A stretch of DNA of 19,882 nt from UBA9715 sp003452695 (GTDB taxonomy: Bacteria; Actinomycetota; Coriobacteriia; Coriobacteriales; Eggerthellaceae), in the NCBI GenBank assembly GCA_946625225.1, contig CAMOTA010000045.1:1-19882 (forward strand). The letters are read 5' to 3'. The notes below the pieces were generated by a model, which saw only the letters and a program-made list of their open reading frames with translations, made no database searches and had not been told where the DNA came from. A program made the position numbers and the translations under genes. This document shows, one piece after another, positions 14,668 through 19,882 of this stretch (position 1 is the first letter of the stretch; each line of letters starts with the position of its first letter).

Positions 14668-14671
14668 GGCG

Positions 14672-14797
14672 CTAGCCGCCCAGCTCGGTCTCGTCGGGGC
14701 AGCCCACGGTCTTGTCGGGACAGCCGCTGGCACATATGACGTCCTCGCCTTCGAACTCGATGATCTCGACCTGGGGCTCATCGAACTGTTCCTTCAT
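14672..14797 (-). CDS. 41-aa acidic peptide with two cysteines, coupled to a surface-protein gene
   Basis: An ATG at 14797 follows AGGGAGG (14804-14810) at 6 bases, one of the best ribosome binding sites of the region, and the frame ends at TAG 14672-14674. The product begins MKEQFDEPQVEIIEFEGEDV and ends ICASGCPDKTVGCPDETELGG. The front half is acidic and leader-like, and the back half is rich in Cys, Gly, Asp and Thr, with cysteines at 22, 26 and 33. It has no signal peptide. It resembles in shape the short peptides with an IEFE-x-EDVI-x-SG core seen in Gram-positive anaerobes, some of which may be ribosomally made peptide precursors; no modification enzyme is adjacent, so this is only an inference. 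The next gene starts 4 bases later. Confidence 0.75.
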   Translation of the reverse strand: MKEQFDEPQVEIIEFEGEDVICASGCPDKTVGCPDETELGG

Positions 14798-14810
14798 CGT
14801 CCACCTCCCT

Positions 14811-15137
14811 TTAGACGAAGTATTCTTTTGCCGACTGGTTGTAGCGGTACAGCGCCATCATCGCGTAGCGCAGGTTCTCGTTGCTCGACGACGAGAGGGC
14901 CCACTTCGCGTACCCGAGCGGCCCGTGGTGTGTCGCGGAGGCCTGCGCGTCGCCTTGGTCCACGCGCATGGCCTTGCCCGAAGCGGGGATTATCTTCCCG
15001 CCCTTGTTGAAGGCCTGCTTTGCGCTGGCGGCGGTCACGTCGGAATCGTTGATCGTGATATCGCCCGTGGCGTAAATCGGGTAGGCGTTGCTGCCCGTGG
15101 CGGTCAGGATGGCCTTCGACTGACCCTGAATGCGCAT
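14811..15137 (-). pseudogene. C-terminal remnant of a surface-type protein
   Basis: The frame from ATG 15137 to TAA 14811 gives 108 aa beginning MRIQGQSKAILTATGSNAYP and continuing IYATGDITINDSDVTAASAK, a pattern of short beta-rungs like those of right-handed beta-helix or carbohydrate-binding surface proteins. No ribosome binding site precedes the ATG, and coding-like sequence (FKPNRDGSDFSEATET) continues a short way upstream, then stops making sense near 15190, where the toxin-antitoxin promoter begins. It is therefore probably the 3' end of a larger gene cut by the arrival of that module. Its stop codon abuts the ribosome binding site of the 41-aa peptide gene. Confidence 0.6.
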
Positions 15138-15230
15138 GGTTTCGGTCGCTTCACTGAAATCGGAACCGTCGCGATTCGGCTTAAAACGAGGAAACCGTGA
15201 TATGATTCGAGCTAAGAAAAGGAGGCCGCG

Positions 15231-15410
15231 ATGAACGCTATCCAAGCGACATTGGAGCCGTACAAGAACGCCGAGCCCGCCGTGGCCGACGACCCCGAGA
15301 AGCGCCTTCTGGCCCGAATCGCCTTGGCGGAGCGCGAGTTCGAGCGCGGGGAGGTTGTTTCCGCGTCGTCTGTCGTGCCCGAGCTCTACGAGATAGCTGA
15401 CCGTGCGTGA
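15231..15410 (+). CDS. Antitoxin of a type II toxin-antitoxin pair
   Basis: The ATG at 15231 follows a strong AAGGAGG at 7 bases, and the 59-aa product reads MNAIQATLEPYKNAEPAVAD, then EKRLLARIALAEREFERGEV and SSVVPELYEIADRA. It is mostly helical and charged, with a length usual for small antitoxins that wrap a RelE/ParE partner. The last 8 bases overlap the toxin start (GTGCGTGA), the typical coupled arrangement that keeps antitoxin in excess. A TATGAT at 15201-15206 is a likely -10 box. No DNA-binding fold can be named with confidence. Confidence 0.8.
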   Translation: MNAIQATLEPYKNAEPAVADDPEKRLLARIALAEREFERGEVVSASSVVPELYEIADRA

Positions 15411-15714
15411 CGTCGTGGTCTCTGCCACCGCGCGGAGCGAGCTTAGAAACATCACCTCATGCCTCGCAAGCTTCGGCAGCGTCACGGCGCGCTCGTTCGC
15501 GCGCGAGCTCGACCGCAAGGTGGCATCGCTCAGGGAAGGCGTCGTCGAATACCCCTATGCAAGGCATCCCGAGCTCGCCGCAGCGGGCTACCGCGTCGCA
15601 CTCGTGAAGAGCTACCTGTTGCTCTACAAAGTCAACCCAGACGGCTCGGTTGGCATCGCCCACGTATTCCACCAATCTCAAGACTACGCCAGTCTCGTAA
15701 CAGAGATTCGTTAG
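15403..15714 (+). CDS. RelE/ParE-superfamily toxin
   Basis: The 103-aa product starts at GTG 15403 inside the antitoxin stop region. It has the ParE/RelE plan: VVVSATARSELRNITSCLAS (first strand and helix), ARSFARELDRKVASLREGV (helices), then the beta-sheet run GYRVALVKSYLLLYKVNPDG and SVGIAHVFHQSQDYASLV with the terminal His-containing strand. ParE members poison gyrase and RelE members cut mRNA on the ribosome; the sequence does not separate the two. It is intact and in frame with no sign of decay, unlike its neighbours, which suggests that it is recent or selected. Confidence 0.88.
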   Translation: MRDVVVSATARSELRNITSCLASFGSVTARSFARELDRKVASLREGVVEYPYARHPELAAAGYRVALVKSYLLLYKVNPDGSVGIAHVFHQSQDYASLVTEIR

Positions 15715-16172
15715 CCGCAAGCTGCAATCCACATCGCCGCCACTTCATTGCACCAAGGCCATGACTTTGCCGATAACGCCCTCGATGAAGCCGAATATCG
15801 AATTGCTCCGTTGGCGGCGAAGCGGCTCTGCCGCAGCGCAGACGAGTAGGCCGAATCTCCGTACCACGAGCATGGGATAGGGGAATCGACCTGGCTGTGC
15901 GTTAACGCCGGCACGGGCAGCGTGCCCAGCACCGGCACCACGCTCATGATGCACGCCCAACCCCCCCTCCCTTGACACGCGACGTGAATGCGTGCGACAA
16001 GGGACGGAGTCGACGGGATGCGGGCGCTAGGAGGCGCTATCGGGTTTAAGGAACGGAGCGAGGTACAGAGGGTAGGTGTCCGCGTTGTCGTCCCCTCCTC
16101 CGTTTACCTATATATGGTTTTAGAGGGGTGCTTATTGCTATAACGCATTGAACACCCCTCGAAAACGAGTGT
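15715..16172. other. Gene-free stretch with decayed sequence
   Basis: No frame has a convincing start and family. Short minus-strand frames between 15711 and 15978 contain fragments such as SIFGFIEGVIGKVMALVQ that may be remnants of a lost gene. Two imperfect hairpins are visible: TCCCTTGACACGC with GCGTGCGACAAGGGA at about 15970-16005, and GAGGGGTG (16123-16130) with CACCCCTC (16153-16160). The stretch around 16105-16150 is AT-rich compared with its surroundings. Confidence 0.5.
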
Positions 16173-16361
16173 ATGGAGGACGTTTTGAAATGGCTCGTGA
16201 AGGAAGACGCATACCGTTCATAACGAGGGCGCGGGGCATCGCGCACCTACCTCGCGCTCTCAAGCGACGAGCTCGTTGGCTACTACGAGCGCCAGGACTA
16301 CGAGTACCGCTATTACGACGAGGCCCGCAACCTGCATAAGCTCGTGAAGCCGCTGTTCTAG
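16173..16361 (+). pseudogene. Short ORF interrupted by an in-frame TAA
   Basis: Starting at ATG 16173 the frame reads MEDVLKWLVKEDAYRS, meets TAA at 16221-16223, then continues in the same frame as YLALSSDELVGYYERQDYEY with RYYDEARNLHKLVKPLF to TAG 16359-16361. The codon use and amino-acid pattern after the stop look fully coding (Asp/Glu/Tyr-rich, amphipathic), so a nonsense mutation in a small gene of about 62 codons is the simplest reading. No family is recognised. It lies among other broken genes. Confidence 0.5.
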
Positions 16362-16387
16362 CACGGTTTCCTATCAAGCAACTCGCA

Positions 16388-16534
16388 TTGTCCGGTCATG
16401 TTTTCGCAACCAACGCCGTCGCCGCCTCGTGGCTGCGTCAAGTAGACACTATGGCGGTAGGCGTCGACGTCAAGCCCCTCGCCACCTTGCAGAGGCTGCA
16501 CGACAAGTGCAGCAATTGCTCCAATCAATTTTAA
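16388..16534 (+). pseudogene. Possible relic of a tyrosine recombinase (integrase) C-terminus
   Basis: This plus-strand frame reads IKQLALSGHVFATNAVAASW and later VGVDVKPLATLQRLHDKCSN before TAA 16532-16534. The pieces GHVFATNAVAA and GVDVKPLATLQRLH resemble the HTFATNAxAAGVDVKTLxxLLGH block of phage-type integrases, but with an insertion (SWLRQVDTMA) and without the surrounding catalytic Arg and Tyr motifs. If correct, it marks a dead mobile element. A minus-strand ORF (16358-16576) on the same bases is regarded as its shadow. Short alignment only. Confidence 0.25.
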
Positions 16535-16536
16535 TG

Positions 16537-16614
16537 TGCGATACGTGTAGGTTTCACTGTCTAAAGAATTGCGCATCGTGTATTATTAGGGCTAATTTCG
16601 ATTGCGCACCGTGT
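16537..16614. repeat. Three 12-bp direct repeats at exact 33-bp spacing
   Basis: TGCGATACGTGT (16537), TGCGCATCGTGT (16570) and TGCGCACCGTGT (16603) begin exactly 33 bases apart in an AT-rich pocket just before the ATPase fragment. The period equals three helical turns and also 11 codons (CxxC repeats in one frame). Confidence 0.6.
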
Positions 16615-16979
16615 CGTCGATTGTTCCCGGCCAACTATCCAAGCACGAAAAGAAGTTCACGCTCAGCTCGCTGGGCAAGAGCGCGCGCATGCGCAACTAC
16701 GAGGAGGCCTTCTTCTGGCTCTCGGATGCCCGCATTGCAAACATATGCTATGCCGCGTCAGAGCCAAGCGTGGGCCTTGCGCTCAACCGGGACTCATCTT
16801 CGCTCAAGTGCTACATGGCAGACACAGGGCTATTGCTTACGCTCGCCTTCGCTGACGGGCGCCAAACGAGCGAGGATGTATACCGCTCCGTTTTGCGGGG
16901 CGACATCGGCCTCAACGAAGGGATGCTCACCGAGAACCTCGTCGCGCAGATGCTCGTCGCGTCAGGCCACAAGCTCTAA
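16602..16979 (+). pseudogene. C-terminal-domain fragment of an AAA_14/DUF4143 ATPase
   Basis: The 125 codons read SIVPGQLSKHEKKFTLSSLG, then NYEEAFFWLSDARIANICYA, LKCYMADTGLLLTLAFADGR and GLNEGMLTENLVAQMLVASG, which is the DUF4143 domain that follows the AAA+ core in this family. The ATP-binding half is missing, and the frame stops (TAA 16977-16979) before the usual nuclease-like tail. No ribosome binding site precedes it, and a stop lies 6 bases upstream in frame. The piece complements the core fragment at 13553-13819, which is inverted relative to it, so both may derive from one gene split by an inversion. Confidence 0.8.
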
Positions 16980-17017
16980 TCGTGCATGCAAGGCCGATAC
17001 GACGTGAAGGAGGGGGC

Positions 17018-17389
17018 TTGGACCTGCGCGTGGCCATAGTCGACGACGACCCGCGTGACCGCGAGGCGCTCGAGGCAGGCATCCGCGCGACCGCCTCCGC
17101 CGAGGGGGTTCGCTGCTCGCTGCGTTCGTATGCGGGCGCCGACGAGATGCTCGCCGTCTTTGCGCCGGGCTCGCTCGACCTCGCCTTCCTCGACGTGCTC
17201 ATGGTCGCCCACGCGCTTGAGTTCGCCATGGCCGTCCCCGCCGCCGCCATGGCGCTCGCCCCCGTGCGGAGCCACCTGCGCGTGCCGGAAGGGCGCGCGC
17301 ACGCGCTCGCAGCCCTGTGCCTTGTCATCCTGGTAGCCGCGGGCGCGGCCATCTGCACCGCTGCGAGGTCCGACGACAATGGACGGTGA
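17018..17389 (+). pseudogene. Chimera of a half receiver domain and a membrane segment
   Basis: From TTG 17018, after AAGGAGG (17007-17013), the 123-aa product begins LRVAIVDDDPRDREALEAGI and reaches SLDLAFLDV with the phosphoacceptor Asp 59, the first half of a LytTR-type response-regulator receiver domain. Directly after residue 62 the sequence changes to VAHALEFAMAVPAAAMALAP, RSHLRVPEGRAHALAALCLV and ILVAAGAAICTAA, with two hydrophobic spans like the membrane part of a GHKL sensor kinase. The remaining receiver strands and the DNA-binding domain are missing. A deletion that fused neighbouring regulator and sensor genes is the likely cause, although the frame stays open. Confidence 0.6.
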
Positions 17390-17402
17390 GCCCAAAGATC
17401 GA

Positions 17403-17429
17403 GGGCCTGCGCCGATAGGACGCAGGCCC
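17403..17429 (-). terminator. Hairpin downstream of the oxidoreductase gene
   Basis: A perfect 9-bp stem, GGGCCTGCG (17403-17411) with CGCAGGCCC (17421-17429), sits between the ends of two convergent genes. There is no proper T-run on either strand, so it may be a weak bidirectional terminator. Confidence 0.5.
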
Positions 17430-17462
17430 GCTCGTACCTGGAACTGCTCGTAAGCAGCTGGG

Positions 17463-18092
17463 TTACTTGCTCACGACGCTGATGCGCTGGCGCACGTGGT
17501 CGCCGGACTCGAGCTCGTCCACCATGGCGATAGCGTAGTCGGCGTAGCTGACCGCGCTCTCGCCGGCGGCGTTCAGCACGAGCTCCTCGCCGCCCAACTG
17601 GTACTCGCCGGTGCGCTCTCCGTCGGCCTGGAAGTCGCCCGCGGGGCTCACGTAGGTCCAGCGCACGTCGTCGCGCCCGCGCAGCATCTCGAGCGCGTCC
17701 TTATGGGCGTTCAGCACCGGCATGACCTCGTCGGGGAAGGGGGTCACGTCCACCACGGTCTTGGTGTGCTCGGGGTCCACGAACAGGCTGCCCGCGCCGC
17801 CCACGACAAGCAGGCGCGTCTCGGCGCCGGAGAGCGCGTCGGCCAGGTGCTCCGCCACGTCGGGCACCGCGCGCGCCGCCTCGGCGGTCCATCCGCCCAC
17901 GGCGTCCACAACGGCGTCGAAGCCGGCCAGGTCCTCGGTGGTCAGCTCCATGGCGTCCTTGACGATCGCCTTCCCGGCTTCGGTCTTGTTCTCGCCGCGC
18001 ACGACCGCGGTCACGTCCATGCCGCGATCTGTGGCCTCCTTCACGATGAGCCTGCCCGCCTTGCCGTTCGCCGCCACCACTGCGATCCTCAT
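17463..18092 (-). CDS. NAD(P)-binding oxidoreductase (NmrA/YwnB-like)
   Basis: The 209-aa product is an atypical short-chain-dehydrogenase fold protein. MRIAVVAANGKAGRLIVKEA has the glycine-type nucleotide loop, followed by MDVTAVVRG (26-34), and later VVDAVGGWTAEAARAV, RLLVVGGAGSLFVD and WTYVSPAGDFQADG. Members bind NAD(P) and often act as redox sensors or quinone and flavin reductases; the substrate is unknown. The start at 18092 follows AAAGGACG, although the frame is open further upstream into the operator region. The gene diverges from an Rrf2 regulator, the same pairing as ywnB-ywnA of Bacillus subtilis as I recall it. Three operator palindromes lie between them, so the regulator very likely controls it. 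Confidence 0.88.
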   Translation of the reverse strand: MRIAVVAANGKAGRLIVKEATDRGMDVTAVVRGENKTEAGKAIVKDAMELTTEDLAGFDAVVDAVGGWTAEAARAVPDVAEHLADALSGAETRLLVVGGAGSLFVDPEHTKTVVDVTPFPDEVMPVLNAHKDALEMLRGRDDVRWTYVSPAGDFQADGERTGEYQLGGEELVLNAAGESAVSYADYAIAMVDELESGDHVRQRISVVSK

Positions 18093-18113
18093 GTTGTCAC
18101 GTCCTTTCGGTTT

Positions 18114-18136
18114 GTTGTAATTGTATAACTTACAAC
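18114..18136. promoter_or_regulatory. Operator 1, GTTGTAA-N9-TTACAAC
   Basis: A 23-bp palindrome with perfect 7-bp arms and a 9-base spacer, 21 bases upstream of the oxidoreductase start codon. Binding here would block its transcription or early elongation. Confidence 0.85.
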
Positions 18137-18156
18137 ACGTACTCTGCCATAGCCGT

Positions 18157-18179
18157 GTTGTAATGTCAACGCTTACAAC
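18157..18179. promoter_or_regulatory. Operator 2, GTTGTAA-N9-TTACAAC
   Basis: Same arms and the same 9-base spacer as operators 1 and 3. On the minus strand the spacer contains a perfect TTGACA (18164-18169), a probable -35 box of the oxidoreductase promoter. Confidence 0.85.
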
Positions 18180-18203
18180 ATAGGCGGCCACATCTTCTCC
18201 ACA

Positions 18204-18226
18204 GTTGTAATTGGTGACATTACAAC
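18204..18226. promoter_or_regulatory. Operator 3, GTTGTAA-N9-TTACAAC
   Basis: Same geometry as operators 1 and 2. It overlaps a likely -35 box GTGACA (18214-18219), which pairs with TACGCT (18237-18242) at 17 bases for the Rrf2 gene, so the regulator probably represses itself. Confidence 0.85.
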
Positions 18227-18266
18227 ACGGGCGTGCTACGCTGTGTAAGACGAAGAAAGAGGGGCC

Positions 18267-18701
18267 ATGAAGTTCTCGACCAGACTGCCCATAGCCGTAC
18301 ACATATTGCTCTGCCTCGACGTCCTCGGGGACAGGCACAAGTTCACGTCAAACGTGCTCGCGGGGAGCGTCGGCGTCAACCCCGTCGTCGTGCGCAACGT
18401 GCTTGGCCAGCTCAAGGCTGCCGGCCTCGTCGCCGTGGAGCCGGGCGTGGGAGGGGCGTCGCTCACGAAGGAGCCGGGGGAGATAACGCTGCGCGACGTG
18501 CTCGAGGCCGTCGAGGACGACCCGGGCATCTTCCGCATGCACGAACACCCCAGCCCCGAGTGCCCCATCGGCCGCAACGTGCACGCTGTGCTGGGCGCGG
18601 AGCTGGAAGCCGCGGAACAGGCCATGATGGACCGCCTGGCATCCACCACCCTGGCCGACCTGGCGGATGAGACGCGGGGGCTCATCGCGCAGCAAGAGTA
18701 A
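18267..18701 (+). CDS. Rrf2-family transcriptional regulator
   Basis: The 144-aa protein has the Rrf2 winged-helix plan. MKFSTRLPIAVHILLCLDVL is the first helix, FTSNVLAGSVGVNPVVVRNV is the helix-turn-helix (about 26-45), LGQLKAAGLVAVEPGVGGAS is the wing, and ITLRDVLEAVED (73-84) starts the dimerisation region. Only one cysteine (C99, ECPIG) lies near the place where IscR and NsrR carry three, so an Fe-S cluster is unlikely and the YwnA/CymR-like subgroup fits better. AAGAGGGG precedes ATG 18267. The gene diverges from the NAD(P)-binding oxidoreductase across three operators and is followed by a nitroreductase gene, pointing to control by electrophile, thiol or redox stress. The signal is not visible. 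Confidence 0.93.
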   Translation: MKFSTRLPIAVHILLCLDVLGDRHKFTSNVLAGSVGVNPVVVRNVLGQLKAAGLVAVEPGVGGASLTKEPGEITLRDVLEAVEDDPGIFRMHEHPSPECPIGRNVHAVLGAELEAAEQAMMDRLASTTLADLADETRGLIAQQE

Positions 18702-18799
18702 GCTTAAAGCGCCAGGTCATTCAAGTCATTGATGACGTGCATCGCCCCGAGATCCGTTCAAGCAGGCGGTCGAAACCGCGGGAAATGAGGGGAAGCATC

Positions 18800-19453
18800 A
18801 TGAATCAGCCGAACGAGACGCCAACCCTGGACGGGAGTTTTCCGCGAAAAGGTCTGGGCAACCCGAACCATTTCGACGGCTCTCCGAACGAGACGCTGGA
18901 AACCATTTTCAGCCGGCGGACCATCCGCCGCTTCACCAATGAGCCTATCGCTCCTGAAGTGCTCGGCATGATCGTTGACGCAGGCCTGCGCGCACCGAAC
19001 GGCGGCGGGTGCCAAGCGGTCATCATGCTGGTCAGCCAGAATGCTGAAGTTAACCGCAACCTCGGCCGCATATCACTTCAGATGTACCACGACGGCTACT
19101 ACCATGTGTCGGACGCCCAGCCTTCGGCGGCAGACGACCTGAGCATGAAGGACGGCTTCTACGGCGCGCCGGTTTCCATCACGGTGTTCACGCCGAGCAT
19201 CTGGGAGGTCGGCCAGTTCGACGCAGCCATGAGCATCGAGAACATGACCCTGGCAGCGTGGTCGCTCGGCATCGGGAGCTGCTGCGTTGCGCGCGCGAAA
19301 GAAACGTTCGAGACCGAATACGGCATGCAAGTCAGGCGCGACGCCGGGATACCCGACGACTACACGGCGCAGCTGCACCTGGTGCTGGGGCACCCGAAGA
19401 GCACCGCGCGCGACCGCCGTGAGCTCTACCCGAACCGCGTTGCCTGGATTTAG
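18800..19453 (+). CDS. Nitroreductase-family FMN oxidoreductase
   Basis: The 217-aa product has the nitroreductase layout. FSRRTIRRFTNEPI (37-50) supplies the Arg residues that hold the FMN phosphate, RAPNGGGCQ (64-72) is the flavin loop usually read as RAPSxxNxQP, YGAPVSITVF (121-130) is a core strand, and MSIENMTLAAWSLGIGSCCV (144-163) is the conserved helix and glycine turn. Such enzymes reduce nitro compounds, quinones or flavins with NAD(P)H. The start at 18800 follows GAGGGG at about 7 bases; ATG 18785 in the same frame is an alternative. The first 30 residues are polar and longer than usual. It lies 98 bases after the Rrf2 gene on the same strand and may share its control. Confidence 0.9.
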   Translation: MNQPNETPTLDGSFPRKGLGNPNHFDGSPNETLETIFSRRTIRRFTNEPIAPEVLGMIVDAGLRAPNGGGCQAVIMLVSQNAEVNRNLGRISLQMYHDGYYHVSDAQPSAADDLSMKDGFYGAPVSITVFTPSIWEVGQFDAAMSIENMTLAAWSLGIGSCCVARAKETFETEYGMQVRRDAGIPDDYTAQLHLVLGHPKSTARDRRELYPNRVAWI

Positions 19454-19691
19454 CCCCGATTATTCGACTGAATACCTCCCTGCACCACACGTGTTCCCCG
19501 ATGGCGCATCAACCGCCTTTACCCCGAACAAGAAGCGCGGCCGAGTTCCCCCTGCAAGGGCCCTGCGCGCTCTACGCGTACGGAAAGGGCTGCGGGCTGG
19601 TCGAGCTGTAAGAACGAAGTGCCGGCGCTTCGGTTTTGGCACAATCTCATTCTTGCTGCCGAACAATCGACCTTTCGTTCCTCGAAAGGAC
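19454..19691. other. Intergenic stretch without a clear gene
   Basis: A plus-strand frame contains EFPLQGPCALYAYGKGCGLV before a TAA near 19610 and looks partly coding, but it has no start signal and no recognised family, so it may be a gene remnant. A small palindrome CCTTTCG / CGAAAGG at about 19670-19690 lies just beyond the hydrolase stop on the minus strand and could be a weak terminator. Confidence 0.4.
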
Positions 19692-19882
19692 CTATCCACG
19701 ATAACCCTCGGTAAGGGCGGCGCTCGCAACTACCCGGTCGACGGCATTCGCGAATACGTCGGGGTGTTCGTAGTGGATGTCGTGTCCCGACTTGATTTCG
19801 ATGGTCTCGCAGCTCGGGACGGTCGCCTGGATGCGCGCCGCGTCCTCGTCGGTCGTGGCGGCGTAGAGAATTCCGTCGTCGC
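19692..19882 (-). CDS. C-terminal part of an alpha/beta hydrolase (5' end outside window)
   Basis: The minus-strand frame enters from the window edge and ends at TAG 19692-19694, giving about 62 C-terminal residues. They read DDGILYAATTDEDAARIQAT, then VPSCETIEIKSGHDIHYEHPDVF and a terminal helix. The order fits the end of an alpha/beta-hydrolase fold: the loop after strand 7 carrying the acidic residue, then GHDIHYEHP with the catalytic His of the Ser-Asp-His triad (His in SGHDIH). Substrate and full length cannot be judged. No other gene shares its strand in the last kilobase. Confidence 0.7.
   Translation of the reverse strand, partial: DDGILYAATTDEDAARIQATVPSCETIEIKSGHDIHYEHPDVFANAVDRVVASAALTEGYRG

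Noticed and set aside
14668..14781. N-terminal extension of the anchored protein to ATG 14781
   Set aside because: It would overlap the 41-aa peptide gene in another frame, encodes Arg/Ser/Pro-rich nonsense and would bury the signal peptide internally.
16358..16576. 72-aa minus-strand ORF
   Set aside because: It lacks a ribosome binding site and lies opposite a frame with integrase-like pieces. Neither is strong, but the plus-strand reading explains the sequence better.

Overview
The window looks like chromosomal DNA of a high-GC Gram-positive anaerobe, most likely a gut Coriobacteriia (Eggerthellaceae-type) relative. This is inferred from the strong GC bias, AGGAGG-type ribosome binding sites, a ferredoxin-linked indolepyruvate oxidoreductase, a T-box leader, and Coriobacteriia-style surface and sensor protein remnants. 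No rRNA, tRNA or CRISPR array was recognised.

Positions 1-13070 are mostly housekeeping genes. They hold, in order: the 3' end of an unidentified membrane protein with its terminator; the ribosomal stalk operon rplJ-rplL (minus strand) with an L10-binding leader and attenuator hairpin; a plus-strand run of purB, citrate synthase and a small membrane protein; a perfect 53-bp inverted repeat; a shikimate-kinase-like gene lacking canonical substrate residues; iorA-iorB (minus); purE (minus) divergent from a secreted Zn amidase (plus); a small Gln-rich secreted protein whose 3' end is a long palindrome; and a stand-alone trpB2-type tryptophan synthase beta gene (minus) under a complete T-box leader with a plausible UGG specifier.

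Positions about 13120-17390 form a scrap-yard accessory region. It holds a cluster of GC-rich palindromic repeats bounded by 27-bp inverted repeats, two oppositely oriented pieces of AAA_14/DUF4143 ATPase genes, a secreted membrane-anchored protein preceded by a tightly coupled 41-aa Cys-containing peptide, a C-terminal surface-protein fragment, an intact RelE/ParE-type toxin-antitoxin pair, an ORF with an in-frame stop, a possible tyrosine-recombinase relic, and a chimera of half a response-regulator receiver domain with a membrane segment.

Positions 17400-19453 hold a compact redox-type locus. An NAD(P)-binding oxidoreductase and an Rrf2-family regulator diverge across a spacer carrying three identical-geometry operators (GTTGTAA-N9-TTACAAC), and a nitroreductase follows. 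The window ends in the 3' end of an alpha/beta hydrolase gene (minus strand).

The recurring theme is palindromic DNA. At least four unrelated inverted-repeat families lie between genes, and two of them have altered neighbouring reading frames. The most useful leads are the 41-aa peptide cassette, the 53-bp inverted repeat, the repeat cluster at 13 kb, the triple operator of the Rrf2 locus, and the non-canonical shikimate-kinase-like protein.
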